DNA from: GCA-2683135 sp964507445
GTDB taxonomy: Bacteria > Planctomycetota > GCA-002687715
Length of the DNA stretch: 64,000 nucleotides
Assembly (NCBI GenBank): GCA_964507445.1
Contig: CAZDQF010000016.1
Coordinates: 1 to 64,000 of the forward strand
Reading direction: 5' to 3'
Shown here piece by piece: positions 34,443 to 42,558 of this stretch; the stretch's first letter is position 1; each line of letters begins with the position of its first letter. The translations under genes and the position numbers were made by a program. Below the pieces are notes generated by a model that saw only the letters and a program-made list of their open reading frames with translations, did no database searches and was not told where the DNA came from.

Positions 34443-37139
34443 TCATCTGCGGATCTTCGACACGGGCTCGGCCCGCATGCGAACGCGAATGTCGTCCATC
34501 TCGAGCACGTTGTCTTGGGCGTAATCGATCTTGCGACTGCCGACGGCGACGAACAGTTGGCGGCCCTCGGCGCGCGGCTGTTGGTAGTGCAGCGGTTCTC
34601 GATTCAAACGACGCCACGCCCCACTTTCCGCGCGAACGTAGCCGATGACGCGGCGAATGTCGGGGTCGATCTCCAGTTTCAGTCCAAACCATCGCCCCGG
34701 GGCGGCGACATCCCCAAGCCCGTGTGTTTCGTCGCCGATGTTCCGTCGAGCGCCGTGCTCTTCCGCCTGTTCGATGGCGATCAAATCCGCTCGCGCGGGC
34801 CAGGCGTAGATGGTGGCGAACGTCCGACCCTCGCCGTCGGCCACGCGAATCAACGGCATGTTCCCGTGAACCGAGGCGCGGCGGAAACGCGCCTCGACGC
34901 TGAACGCGCCCTCCGAAACGCGAACGGCGTGATGCGGCACGACGTCGCTGATTCCGGCGCGGTTCAGATCGGCGCGCGCTCGGCGACGACCAGCTTCTCC
35001 CACCACGCTCCACGCTCGGTCCCAACCGCGACTGGCGTAATTGATGTTGGCGTACCAACCGTCGCCTCCGATCAGTTGACGATCCTTTGTCGAACCGCGC
35101 GACGCGAATCCTACCCCTTCAAAATCACAGGACCAGATCAGTCGCCCACGATCGTCGGGCCCGTTGAGCGTGACGACGCCGAACCGCTCCGGGTCGTCGG
35201 CGGCCTCCAACGTCGAGGACCAAGTCGCGCGACGGCGCCGACCGCCATCCGCCTGCCGGTCGCGGACCAGATTGACGCGCAGCCTCGAGCCCGCCGACGG
35301 CGGCAAAACGCCCAGCCGTTCCAGCGGAATGCGCGCGCGAATCTCCCAGGCCTTGTCGACAACGCGTGTCTTGACCCGCGCGCCCGACTTCCATTCGTCC
35401 CGCCGAGTCACGCCGTGGCCGGTTTGCTCGAACTGGGCGTCACGCAGCGCTCCACCCGCGGTGATGATGAGTTGGTGATAGCGGCCGCCCGCGCCTCGCG
35501 CGTCGATCCAGATCTCCAATGAGTCCCGGACGGACGCGAGCGCGTCGTCTTTCGCGTCTTCGCGGAGCCGCGGGTCGGAGCAGCGCGCCCGAAGATGGAG
35601 ATGGCGGCGATCGTGGGCCAATTGAAACGTGGTCACCAACGCTTCGCCATCCGCCGCCTTGGGGGGAAAGCGGTTGACCGGCGCGGTGGCCCAGGTGGCG
35701 TCATCGAGCGGTTTCCGTTGGCCTGACGTCGCCGCGGCGGCCGTGCCGAGCGGAGCCAACTCGTGAGTCGCCACGGCCAGGTGCTTGGCTCGCGCCTTGC
35801 GAAGGTATTGGAGGATGCCTCGATCGACCAGCTCCACGCGTCGGCGGTGGATCGTGCCCTCGGTGGTGGCGGTCTTCGCCGCCGCGACATACTCGGACAG
35901 CTCACCGAGGAACTCGGCCGTGCCCAACTTGCCCCACCAACCCCGGCGCGTCGCGGCTCCGCCCAGTCGCATCCAGCGGTCCTCCATGGCGAAGAAGAAC
36001 CGTCGCATCCCGTTGGCGCCGGGTCCAAAGAACCGCTTGAAATACTCATCCAGCCCGCGGTCGACGTCGAACTCGAAGTCGTCGTAGAGCTTCAGCCTCC
36101 AGTAAACATTCATGAAGTCCATCACGGGATTGGACCAAGCCAGTCCCACTCGGCGACCATTGCGATACGTGCCGCCGCTGGTTCGATCCATCGTGCCTCC
36201 CTTGAAGCCGCGAATCTCTCGCAGTCGTCGTACGTCGTCCGCCTGCACGCGCGGAACAAGACACGGGAAGGGCATGTCGCTCATGAAGGGATGGATCGGG
36301 TACTCCCACGTCGTGAAGAATCGCGCGCGGTTCTTATGGACGTACTCGGAGATTCGTTGGTAGTCGCGTTGCTGATAAGCCTTGTCGTGATAACTCTGGT
36401 AGAACTTGCAAAACGTCACCGCCACGTTGGGTTCGAACACCATCCCGGTCGGTGGGTCGGTGTAGTTGAAGTACGCCAGACCGGAGACCATCGCCTTGGG
36501 ATGTGACCGCCGCACCCTCCGCGCGACTCGGTTGACGAATCCCCACGCGTAATGGCTGGCCTCTCCCGACGGCCCCATCTTGGGTCGATACCGCGCGACG
36601 CAACGTGGACACCGGCACATTTGCGTGTTGTCGTTGGGAACCACCTCGCCGATCTCTTCGTTCGGGTAGTACCAGCGCACGCCCAATTGATTCTCGAGCA
36701 GCGCGTGCGTCGCGTGGCAGGTGCCCATGTCACCAGGCAAAGCGTGGTAAATGCTCATGTAGCTGGCGTAATCGACTTCCGCGTATCCATCGTGGTCGCG
36801 TCCCATGAGGATCAATGCGTGGTCGGTCGTCCGAATCACGTACTCCTGCGATTGCAGGTTGGCGTTGCTCAAGCCCAGCGCGCGGGTCGCTTGACTCTCT
36901 CCGACGAGAATGCGAACGCCGTCGACCTCGGTTGGCTCGCGGACGATCTTCAACTCGGCGCCGCTGATCTTGCGGATGTAGTGCCGCAACTCCAGAGCGG
37001 CCAGTTGCGCGGCGGCCCGCGGCCGACGGCTCAGCACGATCGTGGCGCGAGGCTGGCCGTCGCGGACCAGTTCGACGGCCGCCACTTCGCGGTCAGTGGG
37101 TGCGAACAGGGTCAGACAGACGAGCGCGAACAGACTCAT
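34443..37139 (-). CDS. Secreted DUF4838 protein with C-terminal carbohydrate-binding-like region
   Basis: 898 residues from ATG 37139; a TTG at 37160 is possible but would overlap the transposase remnant. A signal-like hydrophobic N-terminus is followed by a glucuronidase-type N-domain (LAALELRHYIRKISGAEL, ILVGES) and then the DUF4838 region with LGVRWYYPNEEIGEVVPND and a CXXC pair in CRCPRCVARY. The later part contains a carbohydrate-binding-like module (ATWATAPVNRFPPKADG-type start near 490-520) and a laminin-G-like end. DUF4838 proteins are usually secreted glycan-acting proteins without a proven reaction. Local GC falls well below the neighbours (28 of 60 in 36361-36420), and an IS3 remnant abuts its start. 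Confidence 0.75.
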   Translation of the reverse strand: MSLFALVCLTLFAPTDREVAAVELVRDGQPRATIVLSRRPRAAAQLAALELRHYIRKISGAELKIVREPTEVDGVRILVGESQATRALGLSNANLQSQEYVIRTTDHALILMGRDHDGYAEVDYASYMSIYHALPGDMGTCHATHALLENQLGVRWYYPNEEIGEVVPNDNTQMCRCPRCVARYRPKMGPSGEASHYAWGFVNRVARRVRRSHPKAMVSGLAYFNYTDPPTGMVFEPNVAVTFCKFYQSYHDKAYQQRDYQRISEYVHKNRARFFTTWEYPIHPFMSDMPFPCLVPRVQADDVRRLREIRGFKGGTMDRTSGGTYRNGRRVGLAWSNPVMDFMNVYWRLKLYDDFEFDVDRGLDEYFKRFFGPGANGMRRFFFAMEDRWMRLGGAATRRGWWGKLGTAEFLGELSEYVAAAKTATTEGTIHRRRVELVDRGILQYLRKARAKHLAVATHELAPLGTAAAATSGQRKPLDDATWATAPVNRFPPKAADGEALVTTFQLAHDRRHLHLRARCSDPRLREDAKDDALASVRDSLEIWIDARGAGGRYHQLIITAGGALRDAQFEQTGHGVTRRDEWKSGARVKTRVVDKAWEIRARIPLERLGVLPPSAGSRLRVNLVRDRQADGGRRRRATWSSTLEAADDPERFGVVTLNGPDDRGRLIWSCDFEGVGFASRGSTKDRQLIGGDGWYANINYASRGWDRAWSVVGEAGRRRARADLNRAGISDVVPHHAVRVSEGAFSVEARFRRASVHGNMPLIRVADGEGRTFATIYAWPARADLIAIEQAEEHGARRNIGDETHGLGDVAAPGRWFGLKLEIDPDIRRVIGYVRAESGAWRRLNREPLHYQQPRAEGRQLFVAVGSRKIDYAQDNVLEMDDIRVRMRAEPVSKIRR

Positions 37140-37156
37140 GTAGTGCTCCCCCTTGG

Positions 37157-37261
37157 TCAAGACACTCGGGTTGCTTGTTGACGACGGTACTCAGCGGGCG
37201 ACAGGTAGCCGAGAGCCTGATGCGGGCGGTCGGCGTTGTACCACACGATCCAGCGGCAGGC
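37157..37261 (-). pseudogene. IS3-family transposase (OrfB) C-terminal remnant
   Basis: Reading the minus strand upward from the TGA at 37157-37159 gives ACRWIVWYNADRPHQALGY followed by LSPAEYRRQQATRVS. The YN-x-x-RPHQALGY-x-(S/T)PAE pattern is the conserved end of IS3-group integrase-type transposases. No start, catalytic DDE part or terminal inverted repeat is visible, so this is a truncated remnant. It lies 18 bases upstream of the DUF4838 start and marks past mobile-element activity here. Confidence 0.8.
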
Positions 37262-37471
37262 GGAGGACCCGCGCTGATGCGGGGCAGACGTGTTTCCTCA
37301 TCGCCGCACGAAGGCTGGGCGGCCTGGTGCGATGACCCCGGCCGCTGGTGGTGGACGCCGTCGGTGACAGCGGAGGCACCCTCCCGCTCCGCCTCCCCCT
37401 GGCATCTCCCGTGCTGCCGGGACCAACATAGGCAGTGGTACCGAACGCGGGGGCAGGTCACCGCCGCAGGG

Positions 37472-38034
37472 TCAGGGCTGGACCGCGACCGAGAGCCCGT
37501 TCGAGGGTTCGAACCCCAGCGGCGCCGTCGGTGTCACCGCCATCCACTGGAGATGCGCGGCCGCTCCGACGATCGCCGGGTTGGGCGGCAGTCCGACGGT
37601 GATCGACGCCTGGCCCGTGGGGTTCGTGATCGTCGGGTGGCTGCGATCGGGAGAGACGAGCAGCGCGCAGCCGGGTTGGCCCCACGGACCGAGGTTGAGA
37701 GGAAGGGAGAGGCCCAGCCAGGCCGTCTTGCTCGCGCCCTCGAGAAGGAACGATGGCGAGAACGGAGGTGCGCCCGTGAGTGAGACGGTGAACGGCTGGC
37801 CGGGGCGTGGATCGCCTGCCGACTCGATCGCGAGTCCCCCGCACCCCGATCCGAACGTCGCGACAGCGGGGGGACGTCGTGGCCGTTACAGGATCTCGAC
37901 GCGAACTCGTACCACATGATCTGAGTGTCGGCGCGGCCGGCCTCGAGAGACTCGTCTCCCGACAGATGGGAATCAGGGTCGCAAACTCTTGATCTCGTCA
38001 TCGAGACGATCCCGCTGACGGATCGACTTGCCAA
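37472..38034 (-). pseudogene. Frameshifted C-terminal part of a secreted planctomycete-type protein
   Basis: On the minus strand the last ~135 codons read FGSGCGGLAIESAGDPRPG, then QPFTVSLTGAPPFSP, WLGLSLPLNLGPWGQPGCAL and end in GLSVAVQP. Upstream, TQIMWYEFASRSCNGHDVPP lies in another frame. Adding one base to the six-C run at about 37868-37873 (minus-strand C, plus-strand G) joins them as DVPPAVATFGSGC. Such FGxGCGG/SLTGAPP ends occur, in my memory, at the C-terminus of large secreted proteins of some planctomycetes. It is truncated at the N-terminus and frameshifted; a sequencing error in the homopolymer is the alternative. Confidence 0.6.
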
Positions 38035-38079
38035 TCGTCGGTACGTTACTGACTGATGTGGTACAGAACCTGGACCGTA

Positions 38080-38094
38080 CCCTGACGGTCAGGG
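38080..38094 (-). terminator. Short hairpin downstream of pyrC
   Basis: CCCTGA and TCAGGG form a 6-bp stem with loop CGG, about 42 bases past the pyrC stop. It may end the pyrC transcript. No T-run is present. The rest of 38035-38135 holds nothing recognised. Confidence 0.35.
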
Positions 38095-38135
38095 CCCCGT
38101 CGGGCGATACGACGGGAGACCGCAATCCTCCGCTC

Positions 38136-39176
38136 TCAGCGCAGGCGCCAACGGATCGTCTCGCCGGCCTTGAACGGGACGACGGTCTGGTCGGATCGAC
38201 TTACGGCCTCCGGGACGACGTGCTCGGTGCGTTCGAGGGTGACCGTGCCGTCGTTGAGCGGAAGACCGTAGAAGCGCGGGCCGAACTCGCTGGCGAAGGC
38301 CTCGAGGCGATGGATGTGGCCCTCTTCCTCGAAGACCTCGGCGTAGCTCTCCATGGCCACGGGAGCCGTGAAGATGCCCGCGCATCCGCACGCGCTCTCC
38401 TTGGCATGCCGGGGGTGTGGTGCCGAGTCGGTGCCGAGGAAGAACTTCGGGTTTCCGGACACCGCCGCTCGTCGAAGAGCATCGCGGTGCAGTCGGCGCT
38501 TGGCCACGGGCAAGCAGTACGCGTGAGGGCGCAGGCCGCCCTGGAAGAGGGCGTTGCGATCGATGTGCAGGTGATGGGCCGTGATCGTCGCGCCGACGTT
38601 GTGGGGCGCCGCGCTCACGAACTCGACGGCGTCCTGGGTGGTGATGTGCTCGAGGACGACGCGAAGCTCGGGGAAACGACCGAGCAGGGGCTGGAGAACG
38701 GTCTCGATGAAGACCGCTTCACGATCGAAGACATCGACCTCGCCGTGCACCACCTCGCCATGCACGAGCAGGGGCATGCGGATGGCCTGCATGCGTTCGA
38801 GGACCGGATCGATGCGTCGAACGTCGGTCACTCCGGAGTCCGAGTTGGTCGTGGCCCCCGCGGGGTAGAGCTTGCAGGCCGTGAAGACGCCCTCCTCGAA
38901 TCCGACCGCGACCTCTTCGGGATCGATGGTGTCGGTGAGGTACGCCGTCATCAGCGGCGTGAAGGAGGCCTCGGGCGGACAGGCGGCGAGAATTCGCTCG
39001 CGGTATGCGACCACGGCGGCCCGGTTCGTCATCGGCGGCACCAGGTTCGGCATGACGATCGCCCGCGCGAACTGACGGGCGGTCTCGGCGACGGCCAGCT
39101 CGAGCATGGCGTCGTCGCGGAGGTGCACGTGCCAGTCGTCGGGGCGGCGGATCTCGAGGAGATTGGTCTCGGTCAT
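38136..39176 (-). CDS. pyrC: Dihydroorotase
   Basis: 346 residues from ATG 39176, the same size as E. coli PyrC. The metal-binding DDWHVHLRD is near the N-terminus, the carbamylated lysine is in ACKLYPAGATTNSDSGV, and HGEVVHGEVDVFDRE, TITAHHLHIDRN and FLGTDSAPHPRH carry the other ligands and catalytic Asp. It closes N-carbamoyl-aspartate to dihydroorotate in pyrimidine synthesis. It stands alone between an imported-looking patch and a 485-base gap. Confidence 0.95.
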   Translation of the reverse strand: MTETNLLEIRRPDDWHVHLRDDAMLELAVAETARQFARAIVMPNLVPPMTNRAAVVAYRERILAACPPEASFTPLMTAYLTDTIDPEEVAVGFEEGVFTACKLYPAGATTNSDSGVTDVRRIDPVLERMQAIRMPLLVHGEVVHGEVDVFDREAVFIETVLQPLLGRFPELRVVLEHITTQDAVEFVSAAPHNVGATITAHHLHIDRNALFQGGLRPHAYCLPVAKRRLHRDALRRAAVSGNPKFFLGTDSAPHPRHAKESACGCAGIFTAPVAMESYAEVFEEEGHIHRLEAFASEFGPRFYGLPLNDGTVTLERTEHVVPEAVSRSDQTVVPFKAGETIRWRLR

Positions 39177-39661
39177 GTCGGGAGGCGCCTCCAGCGGTCG
39201 ATCTCCGGCGGGCCAATTTTGCCAACTTGTGTTTCGGGAGACCCGTTGTTTCTGCTCCGAACTCGAAACGGAGCATGGGATCGAACGCTGCGCGTGTCGT
39301 CCGCAACGCGATGGCGGTGACAGGGGCACCGTCGGGGCGCTTGTCGGCCCGTCATTCGACCGGAGGCGCCGTTCCGGTGGATCATGCAGCGCGGAGACGA
39401 TCGCCTATCGGCCCTTGTCTGAGCCGCGGCCACGACGATGGGGCGTGGGCCCCCTTCACAGGTGTCGGGCTGAGCCCCGGCCGGGACGGCTGCCCGGCTG
39501 CGTCCTTGGAGGGCTGTACTACGCTGGCGGCGCGTGGTTTTCCGGACCCGATGGCGCGCTCATGGCATCTCCACGGGCCCATGGAGGAGGTGGGCGGTTC
39601 ACGCTCCACCGCGGCGGCGTCTATCTGCGAGGACCGGGCGCCGGCAGCGAGCAGGGGGCCG
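39177..39661. other. Intergenic gap, no gene seen
   Basis: These 485 bases separate pyrC from the SGNH/SASA gene. All long open frames here are reverse or shifted readings without protein-like composition. The segment just upstream of pyrC should carry its promoter, but no convincing hexamer pair was found. Confidence 0.6.
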
Positions 39662-41218
39662 TTAACGGTCCTTCGACCCGGGACGACCGAGCAGGCCGAG
39701 CATGGCTTCTCCCGTGGCCGCTCCCATGCGGCAGAAGCTCTCGGCGTTGTCGTACCAGCGGTCGGCGGAGGGGTGGCGAGCGGCTCCCCGGGCGACTTCC
39801 GGCGGCCAGAAGGCGCGGGTCTCGACGAACGAGAGGGTGTCGCGGTAGCGAGGGGAGCGGGCGATCGACTGTTGGGCTTCGATGATCTCGGGGTGGGCGG
39901 GGGCGTCGAATCCGCCCTTGCCGGTCCCGACGAGGACCACGGGGAGGGCGGGTGACTTCAGGTGTCGTCGAAGATCGTCGATCAGGTGCTGGAGGTTGGT
40001 CCGGTAGATCACCGGGTCGGTGTCCTGCTCGCCGAGGTTGAGCACGAGCCCGGCGAGCTCGAAGGTGGACGCGTCCGTGAAGTCGGGGAATCGTTGCGCG
40101 ATGTCGGTGACGGAGGCGTCGAGGTGCGCGACCAATCGCGTGTACGCCTTGCCCGTGGACCCTGAGCTCGGCGGCCGAAGCTCCTTGGCGAGGGACGGAG
40201 CGCCGATCGCGGTCTTGATCACGTAGACCTGCTGGTCGAGGTGGTCCCCGAGCACATGCCCGAACATCAGCTCGGGGCCGATACCGCGCTGACGGTCGCC
40301 CCCGTAGCCGACGCCGAGGACCCCCGACTTGACGAAGCGTCGATCGAATCGAATCCACACGTCGGGCCGGTGGACCCAGCGACCGTCCGGGCCCACCAGG
40401 CCCGCATAGGCCTGCGCCGTGCTCGGGTCCGTGACGAGGTCGTCGAGAGAGCCCTTGCGCCCTGGGCGCGGGCGGTCCCCGCCGCGGACCACGCCGCCGC
40501 CGATGTGCGACCAGCCGCCCACCATCACGAAGACCTTCAGAGGGCGACGGAGCGGCTTCAGCAGACCGAGTCGTTGCAGGATGGCCTTCGCGATCGGCGG
40601 GTGGAGCGGGTAGCCCTTGTAGCCGAAGGGGCTGCGGTCGCGCTTGTCCTTGGCCGTGGCCCGGACGTAGCCGTGCATGTCGTTGATGGCGACGTCATGG
40701 CGTCTCATGACCCGCGCCGCGATGGCGTTGTACTCGATCTCCGAGCCCGGACGGTACAGCCCGTCGAACTGCGAGCTGTGGATGGGCGTCGTGCTCGCCC
40801 ACACCAGCTTCGCGCCGGTCTCCTTCAGGCGTTGGACGATGCGATGGAGGTTGGCTTCGTAGTCGGTCGGCGAGGTCACCCGCACACCGCCGGCCTTCTC
40901 GCTCATGGCCCGGATGGCCTTGATCCCGGGCGCCTTGTAGTGGAGATCGGCGAAGCCGAAGTTGAAGTGGATGAGGTCCCAGGGATCGTCCCCGAGGAGG
41001 GTGTCGAGCCGTTCGAGGGCCGTCCCGGTGTCGCCGGGGCGTTCCTTGGGGAACGAGACCTGGGCGCGTCCGACGAGCATGTGCCCGACCGCTCGCGCGG
41101 GCTCGTTGTAGAGCTGGTCACCCAGGATCAGGACGCGGGGGAGGCCTTGGGGCGCGGGCTGGGCCGGGAGCGTCGCCGCGAGGGTGAGGTACCAGGCTGC
41201 GACCAGCGCCGGCTTCAT
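39662..41218 (-). CDS. Secreted two-domain SGNH/sialate O-acetylesterase-like protein
   Basis: 518 residues with a signal peptide ending near PAQPAP. The N-terminal half is a GDSL/SGNH-like fold (RVLILGDQLYNEPARAVG, LIHFNFGFADLHY, LVWASTTPIH, NDMHGYV). The C-terminal half matches a SASA domain (KVFVMVGGWSHIGGG, IGPELMFGHVLGD, VIKTAIGAPSL, ELRPPSSG, LNLGEQDT). The usual GQSNM nucleophile motif reads GWSHI: Ser is kept but its flanks are changed. It begins 5 bases after the DUF1552 stop and is the last gene of the operon. It probably removes acyl groups from environmental glycans, but substrate is unknown. Confidence 0.8.
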   Translation of the reverse strand: MKPALVAAWYLTLAATLPAQPAPQGLPRVLILGDQLYNEPARAVGHMLVGRAQVSFPKERPGDTGTALERLDTLLGDDPWDLIHFNFGFADLHYKAPGIKAIRAMSEKAGGVRVTSPTDYEANLHRIVQRLKETGAKLVWASTTPIHSSQFDGLYRPGSEIEYNAIAARVMRRHDVAINDMHGYVRATAKDKRDRSPFGYKGYPLHPPIAKAILQRLGLLKPLRRPLKVFVMVGGWSHIGGGVVRGGDRPRPGRKGSLDDLVTDPSTAQAYAGLVGPDGRWVHRPDVWIRFDRRFVKSGVLGVGYGGDRQRGIGPELMFGHVLGDHLDQQVYVIKTAIGAPSLAKELRPPSSGSTGKAYTRLVAHLDASVTDIAQRFPDFTDASTFELAGLVLNLGEQDTDPVIYRTNLQHLIDDLRRHLKSPALPVVLVGTGKGGFDAPAHPEIIEAQQSIARSPRYRDTLSFVETRAFWPPEVARGAARHPSADRWYDNAESFCRMGAATGEAMLGLLGRPGSKDR

Positions 41219-41223
41219 CAGAG

Positions 41224-42558
41224 CTACGCTCGAAGATCCGACAGGGGGCCGGTGCTGTCGGCGAACCCGGGGACGTTGACGTCGACGGAGTGCAGCATGG
41301 AGAGGAACAGGTTGGCGAGGGGGACCTTCTTCGGGCCTTCGAAGCCGTGCAGGCGACCGTGGCGGAAGCCCAGGGCCTTGCCGCCGGCCACGTGGATCGG
41401 GTAGTTCCGGGTGTCGTGGGAGGCGTGGGGGTGCGCGGATCCCCAGAGGACGACGGTCTGGTCGAGCATGTTCCCGTCGCCCTCCGGCGTGTCCCGCAGG
41501 CGCTGGAGGAAGTAGGCGTGCTGCTGCGCGCGCCAGCGGTCCCAGTGCCCGGACTCGACGGGGCGCTTGTGGGCGATGTCGTGGGTCTGTCCCTCGTATC
41601 CCAGGACATAGGTGGCGAACTTGCCCACCTCGTTGGACGTGGACTGCTCGCTCTCGAGCATCAGGGACGCGTAGCGGGTGGAGTCGGTCTGCAGCGCGAG
41701 ATAGAGCAGGTCGTACATGCACCGCGTGTAGGCCACGGGGTCCTTGTAGTGGGCTTCCAGGTTCAGGCCCTTGGTGCTGACGTCGGGCAGCGGCTCGTGC
41801 GTCCACTGGCTGGTGCGTTCCACCCGGCGTTCGAGGGCCCGGATGGACTCGAGGTACTCGTCCATCTTCCGTTGGTCCGAGCGCCCGAGCCGGGCGTTGA
41901 GGCTCTTCGCCTGTTCGAGCATGAGGTCGAGGATGCTCGCCTCGCGCTTGAGCTCGGCGCGTACGTCCTCGATGCTCTTGCCCGCATAAGGGCGGAACAG
42001 GCGGTTGAAGATCTCCTGCGGCTTGTGCAGGGAGGGGATGGGGCGCCCCGGCCCGTGGTGAGAGAGGGTCTTGCACATGCCGTAGGAACCGGTCCCTCCT
42101 TCCGTGCCGAGCACGAGGGAGGGGTACCGGGTGTGGTGCCCGCTCATCTTCGCGGCCACCTGATCCACGGAGATGGCGTTGGTCTTCTGGGACCCTGCCA
42201 TGTCGGCTCCCGTGGCGAACACGTCGCCGCTGCTGTGCCCGCCGAGGGCGTAGCCCCCCGCATGGTCGAGGCCGCGGAGGTAGCTGACGTCGTCCTTGAG
42301 CGGTGCGAACGGGGCGGCGCTCTGGTTGAAGGTCAGCGGGCCCGGTTCGGCGCACGGCCACCAGCTCCACTCGTGGTGGGACCCGTCCTGGGTGCGCGGC
42401 ATGTAGGCGCCGTAGGAGAAGTACGTGACCACCATCCGCTTCGGGGCGTCGGCCGCCGGGGACCCCCAGCCCATGCCGTCCAGCAGGGGGAGGGCGAGGG
42501 CGGCGCCTCCGCCGCGGAGCAGCTGGCGACGGTCCAGTTTCCAGGATGGTCGTGTCAT
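41224..42558 (-). CDS. DUF1552 domain protein with Tat-type leader
   Basis: 444 residues. The leader DRRQLLRGGGAALALPLLDG has twin arginines and a hydrophobic stretch, so export in folded form is likely. The rest follows the DUF1552 pattern: RMVVTYFSYGAYMPR, LRGLDHAGGYALGGHSSGDVF, NAISVDQVAAK, YPSLVLGTEGG, SILDLMLEQAKSLNARLG and the terminal ANLFLSMLHSVDVNVPGFADS. DUF1552 genes almost always follow a DUF1592 cytochrome gene in planctomycetes; their joint function is unsettled. Its ATG overlaps the DUF1592 stop as ATGA. Confidence 0.92.
   Translation of the reverse strand: MTRPSWKLDRRQLLRGGGAALALPLLDGMGWGSPAADAPKRMVVTYFSYGAYMPRTQDGSHHEWSWWPCAEPGPLTFNQSAAPFAPLKDDVSYLRGLDHAGGYALGGHSSGDVFATGADMAGSQKTNAISVDQVAAKMSGHHTRYPSLVLGTEGGTGSYGMCKTLSHHGPGRPIPSLHKPQEIFNRLFRPYAGKSIEDVRAELKREASILDLMLEQAKSLNARLGRSDQRKMDEYLESIRALERRVERTSQWTHEPLPDVSTKGLNLEAHYKDPVAYTRCMYDLLYLALQTDSTRYASLMLESEQSTSNEVGKFATYVLGYEGQTHDIAHKRPVESGHWDRWRAQQHAYFLQRLRDTPEGDGNMLDQTVVLWGSAHPHASHDTRNYPIHVAGGKALGFRHGRLHGFEGPKKVPLANLFLSMLHSVDVNVPGFADSTGPLSDLRA

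Noticed and set aside
37500..37530. A GTTCGA-rich string that could be an att copy of the tRNA-Asn 3' end
   Set aside because: It matches only a short T-loop-like string and also encodes the secreted-protein end, so it is not a copy of 33640-33670.
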